Assembly (NCBI GenBank): GCA_028688145.1
Contig: JAQTYU010000007.1
Coordinates: forward strand, 62,001-126,000
Source: Thiotrichaceae bacterium
GTDB taxonomy: Bacteria; Pseudomonadota; Gammaproteobacteria; Beggiatoales; Beggiatoaceae
Direction of reading: 5' to 3'
Length of the DNA stretch: 64,000 nt
A model generated the notes under the pieces. It was not told the origin of the DNA and ran no database searches. It was given only the letters and a program-made list of their open reading frames with translations. A program made the position numbers and the translations under genes. Positions 56,550-64,000 of the stretch are shown here, piece by piece (the stretch's first letter is position 1; each line of letters starts with the position of its first letter).

Positions 56550-57089
56550 TTAACGCACCAATTCCTGCGCATGACGCTTGGCTAATTTCACATAATTCTG
56601 TGCGGAATAGCTGAAAAACTCGATTTCTTGCTCGGTTAATGCACGCCCTTGTTGTACAGGATTGCCACGCCAAATGAAGCCGCCTGTTAATCTTTTTCCC
56701 GGAGGCACAACGCTGCCCGCCGCCAGCAAAGTGTAGGGTTCTAGCACTGCCCCATCTAAAATCACCGAACCCATGCCGATTAAACAATGGTGTTCAATCG
56801 TACAAGCATGTAAGGTTGCCTGATGCCCCACGGTGACATCTTCCCCAATATGTAATGCGCGTCCGCCTACACAGAATTTGCTGTCGTGGGTGACGTGTAA
56901 CACCGTACCATCTTGAATATTGCTACGTGCACCAATAAAAATCTGTTGAATATCGCCACGGGCGACTACCATAGGCCATAAAGAGGCATCCTCTTCAATC
57001 GTGACTGCTCCAATGACCAACGCCATCGGATCAACGTAAGCCGTTGCCGCAATCGTGGGAATATGTTGTTCAAAATTACGAATAGGCAT
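56550..57089 (-). CDS. Gamma-carbonic-anhydrase-like hexapeptide protein (YrdA-type)
   Basis: 179 residues folding as a left-handed beta helix, with hexapeptide turns such as VIGAVTIEED, IFIGARSNIQDG and CLIGMGSVILDG. Zinc-ligand histidines are present in TVLHVTHD, TVGHQATLHAC. The YrdA/PaaY branch is catalytically varied. Start ATG directly before PIRNFEQHIP. Divergent from the CheR gene. Confidence 0.9.
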   Translation of the reverse strand: MPIRNFEQHIPTIAATAYVDPMALVIGAVTIEEDASLWPMVVARGDIQQIFIGARSNIQDGTVLHVTHDSKFCVGGRALHIGEDVTVGHQATLHACTIEHHCLIGMGSVILDGAVLEPYTLLAAGSVVPPGKRLTGGFIWRGNPVQQGRALTEQEIEFFSYSAQNYVKLAKRHAQELVR

Positions 57090-57235
57090 AACTGACGCTC
57101 GCTTAAGTTAAAAATTATTATAAATAATGATGTACAACGCTGTCGAAACAGGTAAATTATATAAGTAAGTAAGTGCAATGTATTCACCAGTACGACTTAC
57201 GATAAATACTAATAACTAACATAAGGTTATTTATT

Positions 57236-58084
57236 ATGAGTACCTCCGAAGAAGTTGAAAATCAGCAGATTGAATTGCAACTGCTACTTCAAGCGATTTA
57301 CTTAAAATATGGCTACGATTTTCGGAGTTATGCGAAAGCCTCCGTAAAACGGCGTATTTTACACCGCATGACTACCGATCAGTTCCCCAATATCTCCGCA
57401 ATGCAGCATCGTCTGCTTGAGGATGTGAGTTTTTTTGAAACCTTGCTTTTAGATTTATCGATCAATGTCACCGAAATGTTTCGTGACCCGACGTTTTATC
57501 TGGCATTGCGTAAAGAAGTGATTCCCTTGTTACGGAATTATCCTTTTCTCAAAATTTGGCACGCGGGTTGTTCTTCGGGTGAAGAAGTCTATTCGATGGC
57601 AATCTTGTTAAAAGAAGAAGGTTTGTATGATCGGGCGCAAATTTACGCCACAGATATGAACCAAGTTATCCTAAAAAAGGCAAGAGATGGGATATTTTCA
57701 ATAAATCGCCTAAAAAGCTATACTATGAATTATCAGCGTGCAGGCGGACAAGAGTCTTTTTCCGATTATTATAACGCACACTACGACCATGTTGTTATGG
57801 ATAAGTCATTGAAAGAAAATATTTTATTTTCTGATCATAATCTGGCAACCGATGGGGTTTTTGGGGAAATGCACTTGATTATCTGCCGTAATGTGCTAAT
57901 TTATTTTAATCGAGAATTGCAAGATCGGGTTTTCAGATTATTTGCAGAAAGCCTTACTCTTGGTGGAATTATGTGCTTAGGCTCTAAGGAAAGTGTGAGA
58001 TTATCGAATATTTCTACTATATTTGATGATATAAGCAAGGAAGAAAAAATTTATCGAAAAAGTTTATCGCTTGATAAAATATGA
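57236..58084 (+). CDS. CheR-type protein-glutamate methyltransferase
   Basis: 282 residues. N-terminal all-helical domain (YGYDFRSYAKASVKRRILHR, about 25-44), then a SAM-binding Rossmann domain with IWHAGCSSGEEVYSMAILL (about 105-123), IYATDMNQVILKKA and LIICRNVLIYFNRELQ. Methylates chemoreceptor glutamates. No receptor, CheA or CheW gene is nearby. Its stop overlaps the CheB start (ATGA). First gene of the signalling cassette. Confidence 0.92.
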   Translation: MSTSEEVENQQIELQLLLQAIYLKYGYDFRSYAKASVKRRILHRMTTDQFPNISAMQHRLLEDVSFFETLLLDLSINVTEMFRDPTFYLALRKEVIPLLRNYPFLKIWHAGCSSGEEVYSMAILLKEEGLYDRAQIYATDMNQVILKKARDGIFSINRLKSYTMNYQRAGGQESFSDYYNAHYDHVVMDKSLKENILFSDHNLATDGVFGEMHLIICRNVLIYFNRELQDRVFRLFAESLTLGGIMCLGSKESVRLSNISTIFDDISKEEKIYRKSLSLDKI

Positions 58085-58692
58085 GCAGTGTACTTCACGA
58101 AAAGCGTTTTGAAGTGGTCGTGATTGGCGCATCTGCGGGCGGAATTCGTGCTTTGACGATGGTCTTAAGTGCCTTGCCTGAAGATTTTGCTTTACCAATC
58201 ATTATTGTACAACATGTGCATCCGCATTCTGGGGGCTATATTTCCCATATTTTAGGCGCGAAATGTGCATTAATTGTCAAACAAGCTGATGAAAAAGAGT
58301 CTGTTTTAGGCGGCACTGTGTACATTGCGCCACCCAATTATCATTTGATGTTGGAAACAGATCGCAGTTTTTCTTTATCAGTTGCAGCCCCTGTCAATTA
58401 TTCACGACCTGCAATCGATGTTTTATTTGAAACCGCGATTGATGCGTACTACGATAAAATTGTCTGTATCGTGTTAACAGGGGCAAATCATGATGGCAGT
58501 CAAGGAGCGGCTAAAATTCACCGCGCAGGAGGCTATATCATCGTACAAGACCCGACAACAGCCGAGGCAGATTCTATGCCACGCGCCACGCTGGCAGCGA
58601 CACCCGTGGATAAAGTACTTCCATTAGAACAAATCGGCGCGTATTTATTGCAATTGATAAATCGTAGCAATCAACTCTGGCATTTTCCATAA
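58081..58692 (+). CDS. CheB-type methylesterase without receiver domain
   Basis: 203 residues covering only the catalytic domain. Catalytic Ser in VVIGASAGGIRALT (about 16), His in VQHVHPHSGGY (about 44), Asp in VLTGANHDGSQGA (about 139). The N-terminal receiver that normally controls CheB is missing, so activity must be set by another route, perhaps by the receiver in the kinase next door. Translationally coupled to the CheR gene. Confidence 0.92.
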   Translation: MSSVLHEKRFEVVVIGASAGGIRALTMVLSALPEDFALPIIIVQHVHPHSGGYISHILGAKCALIVKQADEKESVLGGTVYIAPPNYHLMLETDRSFSLSVAAPVNYSRPAIDVLFETAIDAYYDKIVCIVLTGANHDGSQGAAKIHRAGGYIIVQDPTTAEADSMPRATLAATPVDKVLPLEQIGAYLLQLINRSNQLWHFP

Positions 58693-58818
58693 ATTTTAGA
58701 ATGTTATTATTCTTTTGTAAAATGATAGAAATTTTATAGTACTGTCATTATAGGGTAAACTAATGCCCTTACATTCGAGTGGCAACTTTTTTGTGGAGAG
58801 TGCATTTAGGCAATAAGC

Positions 58819-60630
58819 ATGAGCAGATCAGACTCTTTTAATATTTTAATCGTCGATGATAATAAAAATAATCTATTCACCCTCCATACGCTGATTGAAG
58901 AGCATTTGGATGATGTGGGCATTGTTGAAGCAGATTCAGGAATGCACGCTTTGGAGATTTTATTACAAGATAAAATCGATCTGATTTTATTAGACGTACA
59001 AATGCCCGAGATGGATGGTTTTGAAACCGCTCAGATGGTTCGCTCGCGCAAAAAAACCCAGCATATTCCTATCGTCTTTCTAACTGCCGCCTATAAATCG
59101 GAAGAGTTTCGCCAAAAAGGTTTTAGTATTGGTGCAGCGGATTACCTCACCAAACCGATTGATGCACCACAATTAATTAACCGTATTAAATCGTATTTGC
59201 GTTTTATCGAGCAAGAACGGCAGCATAATCAAGAGTTGGAAGAACGCGTGCAGTCGCGCACCGCTGAGTTACTCACTGCAAATTCTCAACTTCAGCAAGA
59301 AATTATTGAGCGCAAACAAATTGAAGCGCAATTGCAAGACATTCGGAATCAGTTAGAACACCGTATTCAAGAACGCACTAAAGAACTCTCTGAAACCAAT
59401 CGGCACTTGCAAGAAGAAATTAATGAGCGCAAACAAGCCGAGATCGCGCTTAAAAAACTCAGTCGGCAAACCCACTTGATTTTAGAATCTGCGGGAGAGG
59501 GCATTTGCGGCTTAGATATTGAAGGGAAAACCACCTTTATAAATCCCGCTGCAGTGGCGATGTTGGGTTATCAACCTGAAGAAATGGTTGGGAAAATTCA
59601 GCATTATGTCATGCACGACAAGCGCGAAGATGGTTCAATTTATCCTTTTGAAGAATGCCCGATTTATGCGGCTCTGCACGATGGTAGCGTGCGGCGCATT
59701 GATAACGAGGTATTTTGGCGCAAAAGCGGCACTTGTTTTCCCGTGGAATATATCACCACCCCGATTTTAGAAGAGGGCGAAGTGATTGGCGCGGTGGTCA
59801 CTTTCCGCGACATCACCGAACAAAAGGAAACTGAGCAGTTTTTAACCATTGCCAAAGAAACGGCTGAAGCCGCCAATCTTGCAAAAAGTCGTTTTCTTGC
59901 CAACATGAGCCATGAATTACGCACGCCATTAAATGCCATTATCGGCTATAGCGAGATGCTAATAGAGCAAGCAGAAGATTTGGAAGAGCCTGATTTAGTG
60001 CATGACCTGAGCAATATTCAAGTGGCAGGTAAGCATTTATTAAATCTCATCAATGACATTTTAGACTTTTCTAAAATTGAAGCAGGCAAGATGCAATTAT
60101 CCCTGCATGAGTTTGAAATTTTGCCCGCGCTGGAAATGGTGTTAATTTCTGTACGTCCACAAATGGAAAAGGCAAAAGATAATTTTGACGTGATTTTTGA
60201 TGAGTCCTTAGGTTCTATGTACAGTGATTCCGTGCGTCTACAACAAATTTTACTGAATTTATTAGGGAATGCGATTAAATTTACCCAAAGTGGCAGTATT
60301 GTGTTCACTGCCCAACGTATTGAACAAGAAAATATTCCCTATATCCGCTTTACCATCACCGACACGGGGATTGGTATCACTCAAGAACAACAGCGCAGAC
60401 TGTTTCAACCCTTCACTCAAGCGGATACTTCAGCCACTCGTAAATATGGCGGAACGGGCTTGGGGCTTTCCATCACCAAGCAATTGGTTAATATGATGGG
60501 CGGCACAATTCAATTACAAAGTGAAGTGGGGAAGGGCAGTTGTTTCACCATTTTATTGCCTGCGAATGCAAATCCGCCGCATATTTATTTCAGACATCCC
60601 AACACTCAACCTGAAGAGCATGAATTGTGA
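58819..60630 (+). CDS. Receiver-PAS hybrid histidine kinase
   Basis: 603 residues, no membrane segment. Receiver (about 8-125) with VDDN, phospho-acceptor Asp59 in LILLDVQMPEMDGFE and Lys in YLTKPID. Coiled coil of two repeats (about 128-215, ELEERVQSRTAELL and QLEHRIQERTKELS). PAS (about 218-345). HisKA with NMSHELRTPLNAIIGYSEML (His365), HATPase with NLLGNAIKFT, DTGIGIT and GGTGLGLSIT. A soluble kinase that takes input from a phosphorelay and a ligand. Its stop overlaps the first V4R gene (GTGA). Confidence 0.92.
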   Translation: MSRSDSFNILIVDDNKNNLFTLHTLIEEHLDDVGIVEADSGMHALEILLQDKIDLILLDVQMPEMDGFETAQMVRSRKKTQHIPIVFLTAAYKSEEFRQKGFSIGAADYLTKPIDAPQLINRIKSYLRFIEQERQHNQELEERVQSRTAELLTANSQLQQEIIERKQIEAQLQDIRNQLEHRIQERTKELSETNRHLQEEINERKQAEIALKKLSRQTHLILESAGEGICGLDIEGKTTFINPAAVAMLGYQPEEMVGKIQHYVMHDKREDGSIYPFEECPIYAALHDGSVRRIDNEVFWRKSGTCFPVEYITTPILEEGEVIGAVVTFRDITEQKETEQFLTIAKETAEAANLAKSRFLANMSHELRTPLNAIIGYSEMLIEQAEDLEEPDLVHDLSNIQVAGKHLLNLINDILDFSKIEAGKMQLSLHEFEILPALEMVLISVRPQMEKAKDNFDVIFDESLGSMYSDSVRLQQILLNLLGNAIKFTQSGSIVFTAQRIEQENIPYIRFTITDTGIGITQEQQRRLFQPFTQADTSATRKYGGTGLGLSITKQLVNMMGGTIQLQSEVGKGSCFTILLPANANPPHIYFRHPNTQPEEHEL

Positions 60631-61241
60631 AAGCCTGCGATCTTAATTTAAAAGACGAGCTTCAGTTTGATTTTGAACAGGGGCTTACCAGTTTTCGAGA
60701 TAGCCGTCTGGTTTTGATAGATGCCAACGCACTGGGCTTGTTGCGCCAAAATTTGATTGAAGTTTTAGGCATGGAACAAGCCCGTCATTTTTTCCTGCGT
60801 TTTGGTTATCAACAAGGTTTTTCTGATTTTATGCAGTGCCAATTGTCCTATCAATTCGAGAATGAAACCGAGTTATTTGCCGCAGGTCCTGTGCTGCATA
60901 CTTGGGAGGGCATTGTGAAAGCCAGTATCCTAGAAATAAACTATGACCGTCAACAAGGCAGTGGATATATCAAGGGGATATGGAAAAATTCCTATGAAGC
61001 AGAACAACATCTCTCTTATAATGCTTATTCAACGGATCCCGTCTGTTGGTCTTTGATGGGATATGCTTCGGGATGGTCAACGGGCTTTTTTGGCGTGCCG
61101 ATGTTAGCGATTGAAGAACAGTGTGTTGGCTGTGGTAATGCGGATTGCTGTATTGTGATACAGCCCTTGTCGTGTTGGAGCGATGCTGTTGCCCTGCCTT
61201 ATCGTGAAGCGTTTAAAGATTTTCACCCACCCATTAAATAG
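60627..61241 (+). CDS. Stand-alone XylR_N/V4R sensor protein, copy 1
   Basis: 204 residues from a GTG at 60627 that overlaps the kinase stop. XylR_N part (about 12-85): FDFEQGLTSFRDSRLVLIDA and LGMEQARHFFLRFGYQQGF. V4R part (about 90-190): GIWKNSYEAEQHL, DPVCWSLMGYASGWSTGFFG and EEQCVGCGNADCCIVIQP with a cysteine cluster. In XylR/DmpR/VnfA-type regulators these bind aromatic or other hydrophobic ligands next to an AAA+ domain; here the sensor is free and coupled to a kinase. Confidence 0.87.
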   Translation: MKACDLNLKDELQFDFEQGLTSFRDSRLVLIDANALGLLRQNLIEVLGMEQARHFFLRFGYQQGFSDFMQCQLSYQFENETELFAAGPVLHTWEGIVKASILEINYDRQQGSGYIKGIWKNSYEAEQHLSYNAYSTDPVCWSLMGYASGWSTGFFGVPMLAIEEQCVGCGNADCCIVIQPLSCWSDAVALPYREAFKDFHPPIK

Positions 61242-61357
61242 ACGATATTTCCAATATCTACAGGCTTTCTCCGAGCTTGAGAAGATTAGGAATATGTTTA
61301 AATTTAATTCTGAATTCCGCGAGATTTATTACGTAAGAATATGAAGGAGGAATACTT

Positions 61358-61549
61358 ATGGCGGAGAAATTGGTTCGCTATTACAAATATATTTATGAAA
61401 CACAAGGGCTTTCTGGTAAGACGTTGTTAGCTCAGAAAACTAAGATTCCTTCAATTAAAGCAGCATTCGAGTCAGACACGGCTGAAAATATCGCGTTGTT
61501 TAAACAAACTGTCGAATATTTAACAGGAAAGCCTGCTCCCGATTTCTAA
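61358..61549 (+). CDS. 63-residue protein of unknown family, copy 1
   Basis: Not recognised. 63 residues, soluble, likely helical: YYKYIYETQGLSGK, LAQKTKIPSIKAA, ENIALFKQTV and LTGKPAPDF at the end. A second copy at 62220-62411 is identical at 42 of 63 positions, with the blocks LAQKTKIPS, IALFK and LTGKPAPDF fully kept. A near-ideal aaggagg ribosome binding site lies 10 bases before the ATG, so it is probably made in large amounts. Always follows a V4R gene here. Confidence 0.85.
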   Translation: MAEKLVRYYKYIYETQGLSGKTLLAQKTKIPSIKAAFESDTAENIALFKQTVEYLTGKPAPDF

Positions 61550-61610
61550 CACACTGATTCTAGAGTAGTCAAGGAATGATGTATTTACCGCCGATTTTGG
61601 AGAAGCTGTG

Positions 61611-62207
61611 ATGAAAGCCTTAGATTTTGATCTATCCAAAGAAATTACCTTTGATTTTGAACAAGGTATCACCAGTTTTCGAGAAAGTCGGCTTGTGGTA
61701 CTTGATGCGAATGCCTTGGGTTTACTACGTCAAAACTTGCTTGAAAGTTTAGGGATGGAGGCCGCGCGCTCGTTTTTTCTACGCCTCGGTTATCAAAATG
61801 GATATGCAGATTTTTTGCAAATGAAACTGCGCTATCCATTCGAGAATGAATTAGAATTACTCAGCGCAGGTCCTGTGATTCATACATGGGAAGGCATTGT
61901 AAAAGCAATTCCTGATGAAATTGCTTATGATCGCAGCACGGGGCACTTTCATTTTACGGGTACTTGGCTCAATTCTTATGAAGCAGAACAGCATCTGTCT
62001 TATAATGACACATCCGCAGAGTCTGTTTGTTGGTCGCTGATGGGATATGCGTCGGGTTGGTCGAGTGGATTCTTCGGGACAAAGCTGATTGCGATAGAAA
62101 CTGCTTGTGTGGGGAAGGGGGATGCAGAGTGCCGTTTTCTGATTCAACCTGCTACAGCATGGGGCGAGCAGGCAATCCCTTATTTGAAAGCATACGAACG
62201 CTTTTAA
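61611..62207 (+). CDS. Stand-alone XylR_N/V4R sensor protein, copy 2
   Basis: 199 residues from the ATG at 61611, with ggaga seven bases before; a GTG one codon upstream is also open. Close paralogue of the product of 60627-61241: FDFEQGITSFRESRLVVLDA, LGMEAARSFFLRLGYQNGYA, GTWLNSYEAEQHLSYND, SVCWSLMGYASGWSSGFFG. In the last part only one Cys of the cluster pattern is kept the same way (ETACVGKGDAECRFLIQP): the CVGCGNADCC of copy 1 has become CVGKGDAEC, so ligand or metal binding may differ. Confidence 0.87.
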   Translation: MKALDFDLSKEITFDFEQGITSFRESRLVVLDANALGLLRQNLLESLGMEAARSFFLRLGYQNGYADFLQMKLRYPFENELELLSAGPVIHTWEGIVKAIPDEIAYDRSTGHFHFTGTWLNSYEAEQHLSYNDTSAESVCWSLMGYASGWSSGFFGTKLIAIETACVGKGDAECRFLIQPATAWGEQAIPYLKAYERF

Positions 62208-62219
62208 GGAGTATTCACC

Positions 62220-62411
62220 ATGGCAGAAAGGTTAATGCATTATTACAGCTATATTTATGATGAAAAGGGCTTAACAGGGAAAATGATGTTGGCGCAAAAA
62301 ACTAAAATTCCCTCAGTGAAAGCTGCAATTCTTGTGGACTCTCCCGAACACATCGCGCTATTTAAAAAGTTGGTGACTGAACTGACGGGAAAACCTGCCC
62401 CTGATTTCTAA
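62220..62411 (+). CDS. 63-residue protein of unknown family, copy 2
   Basis: Same length as copy 1, ending in the identical LTGKPAPDF. Begins MAERLMHYYSYIYDEKGLTG. A strong aaggag ribosome binding site stands eight bases before the ATG, and only 12 bases separate it from the V4R gene before it. No function assigned. Followed by about 500 bases with only a decayed transposase. Confidence 0.85.
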   Translation: MAERLMHYYSYIYDEKGLTGKMMLAQKTKIPSVKAAILVDSPEHIALFKKLVTELTGKPAPDF

Positions 62412-62486
62412 ACTGGTTTGACAATTTTTGGAATGCTGTCGTTTAACGAGAGTATTCCAGCCCTATAGCTTACAGGCTTCTTCTCG

Positions 62487-62690
62487 CTATTCCCTCTCAG
62501 GCAGAGGCTTGAGCAATAGCTTGCAATCATCTGTTGCTGTGAATGCGATAAATCCCATACTAATCTGAGTTCTGGCTAATCTCTACCCAAGCATTAAAAC
62601 GTTCAATAACCCTCATTGCTTAAACCTTTTTTCCCTTGGGTTAACTTGCTTGAAGGGCTTAGGTAATAGCTCAAACTGCATATTATCCAT
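62487..62690 (-). pseudogene. Decayed transposase C-terminal remnant
   Basis: Read on the minus strand, three short frames in turn give MDNMQFELLPKPFKQVNPRE, then VIERFNAWVEISQN, then MGFIAFTATDDCKLLLKPLP. The middle block (ERFNAWVE) is the C-terminal signature of IS5/IS4-type transposases. At least two frameshifts. The only recognisable content of the 62412-62928 gap, which otherwise holds a weak hairpin at about 62430-62458. Confidence 0.6.
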
Positions 62691-62928
62691 GCTTTCAGGG
62701 GAGTACTTTTCTAATTATTTCCGAGATGTAGCCCTCCCCAAAAGAGGTGAAAGATTTAAAAAAATGGTTTATTAGCTTTAAAAGTCCCCCTGAATCGATT
62801 GTGAGACTTGTTAAAATATTCACAATTCCCACGATCCCAACTGCCTGTGTCATAATACCTTCCTCATACAAAAACTTAGCGCAATAAACTAAGTTTCTTC
62901 CCCAAATTTCAAATAAGATGTTATTTCT

Positions 62929-64000
62929 ATGTCATTGATTAGCCTTGATAATACCTCGATTGCTTTTGGACACGTCGCCTTGCTCGATAAAGTCAGCTTC
63001 CGTCTTGAAAAAGGCGAGCGCGTCTGCTTAATCGGACGCAATGGCGAAGGCAAATCCACTTTTTTACAAATTCTCAGCGGCGATTTACCCGCAGACAGCG
63101 GCAAAGTTGAACGCATTCCAAGCTGTCGCATTGCACGACTCGCCCAAGAACCCTTATTTAATCCTGACGACACCGTGTTTCACGCCGTCGCCAACAGCTT
63201 GGGTGATGTCGGGCAATTGGTCGAAGCCTATCACGACCTCGTGCACCAACTCGCCCACGAATGCAACGACCAATTATTGTCGCAATTAGAAAGCGTGCAA
63301 CAACGTTTAGAAGCTCAAGATGGCTGGCGATTAGAACAGCGCGTTGAAACCGTATTATCGCGTTTAGAATTGCCCGCTGAACAAAAAATGAGCAGTTTAT
63401 CAGGCGGTTGGAAACGCCGTGTCGCCCTCGCGCAGATTTTAGTCACCGAACCCGACGTGTTGTTGCTCGACGAACCGACTAACCATTTAGACATTGAAGC
63501 CATCACTTGGCTTGAAGAAATCTTGGTCGAATTCAACGGCGGCTTAGTGTTCATCAGCCATGATCGCAATTTCATGCAACATGTCGCCACGCGGATTATT
63601 GAATTGGATCGCGGACAAATGACCAGCTATCCCAGTGATTACGCGCGTTATTTAATCACCAAGCAAGAAATGCTTGTGGTGGAAGCCGCCCACGCCGCCA
63701 AATTCGACAAGGTTTTAGCGCAGGAAGAAGTGTGGATTCGACAAGGCGTGAAAGCACGTCGCACCCGTAATGAAGGCAGAGTTCGCGCCTTGGAACGTTT
63801 ACGCAAAGAACGCTCCACCCGCCGCGAACAAGTGGGCAGTATGCGCGTGCAAGTCAACGCCAGCGAAACCAGCGGCAAAATTGTGATTGAAGCCAATGAC
63901 ATCAGCAAAGTTTACGGCGAACGCACTATTATAAAACCCTTCTCCACCGTGATTATGCGCGGCGACAAAGTCGGGTTGATTGGGGTCAACGGCGCGGGTA
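62929..64000 (+). CDS. uup: ABC-F family ATPase (Uup-like), truncated by the window edge
   Basis: 357 codons are visible; family members have about 630. First ABC domain: SIAFGHVALLDKVSF, Walker A GRNGEGKSTFLQ, signature LSGGWKRRVALAQILV, Walker B VLLLDEPTNHLDIEAI, H-loop ISHDRNF. Then the interdomain linker (EEVWIRQGVKARRTRNEGRV, typical of Uup) and the start of the second domain with the Walker A region LIGVNGAG at the edge. Soluble, acts on ribosomes or on DNA transposition in E. coli. Start ATG at 62929 is followed by the conserved core; ribosome binding site weak. Confidence 0.92.
   Translation, partial: MSLISLDNTSIAFGHVALLDKVSFRLEKGERVCLIGRNGEGKSTFLQILSGDLPADSGKVERIPSCRIARLAQEPLFNPDDTVFHAVANSLGDVGQLVEAYHDLVHQLAHECNDQLLSQLESVQQRLEAQDGWRLEQRVETVLSRLELPAEQKMSSLSGGWKRRVALAQILVTEPDVLLLDEPTNHLDIEAITWLEEILVEFNGGLVFISHDRNFMQHVATRIIELDRGQMTSYPSDYARYLITKQEMLVVEAAHAAKFDKVLAQEEVWIRQGVKARRTRNEGRVRALERLRKERSTRREQVGSMRVQVNASETSGKIVIEANDISKVYGERTIIKPFSTVIMRGDKVGLIGVNGAG

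Overview
The window looks like chromosome of a gammaproteobacterium, most likely a filamentous sulfur bacterium of the Beggiatoaceae/Thiotrichales type. This is an inference from the gene content (topA, purA, accD, alaS, gyrB, glnE, tatABC, hisE, ars operon, MlaC/MlaB, Pds-type two-component system, DsrE-like protein) and from the dense intergenic palindromic repeats; no 16S or other marker RNA is present. No tRNA, rRNA or CRISPR array was seen.

Layout. 1-5.8 kb: topA (+), then a small secreted protein with a Gld-type ABC exporter and a secreted DsrE-like protein (-). 6-12 kb: purA, accD, a GDSL esterase, a ParA-like ATPase and a periplasmic FKBP isomerase, all (-). 12-18.6 kb: a probable operon hisE-hinT-tatABC-UPF0114-moeB ending in a 26-codon remnant resembling the start of PrpF, and alaS. 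18.9-21.2 kb: three secreted or anchored proteins that share, clearly in two and tentatively in the third, the same small domain; the middle one is fused to a coiled coil and a c-type cytochrome. 21.2-25.5 kb: PdsS/PdsR-type kinase and regulator of the dedicated sortase system, without a sortase here, and an MFS transporter. 25.6-26.9 kb: a decayed ISAs1-family insertion sequence. 26.9-33.9 kb: a surface glycan export locus (Wzm/Wzt-type ABC transporter whose permease carries an extra extracytoplasmic domain, a two-domain GT2, a papain-like hydrolase, a large membrane protein). 34-41.5 kb: a PD-(D/E)XK-like protein, argE, a YadGH-type ABC transporter with mlaB and mlaC, an adenylate/guanylate cyclase and an ECF-type T plus A module. 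41.7-48.7 kb: gyrB, IS5 remnant, ankyrin protein and an arsenic resistance operon (arsR, permease, thioredoxin-like, acr3, arsC). 48.8-57.1 kb: glnE, a 256-bp MITE, a DprE1/DprE2-like pair, a putative lipoprotein, moeA and a gamma-carbonic-anhydrase-like protein.

57.2-62.4 kb (+) is the most unusual part: stand-alone CheR and CheB, a receiver-PAS-histidine kinase, and then twice in a row a XylR_N/V4R sensor protein followed by a 63-residue protein I do not recognise. Overlapping start and stop codons tie cheR to cheB and the kinase to the first V4R gene. I read this as a signalling cassette that senses a small hydrophobic ligand, with a duplicated sensor plus partner module. The window closes in a truncated Uup-type ABC-F gene.

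Intergenic DNA holds at least five families of palindromic repeats. One is a ten-copy C/G-rich hairpin family often found just past gene ends, and two sites show nested or internally deleted mobile elements with visible inverted repeats and target duplications.
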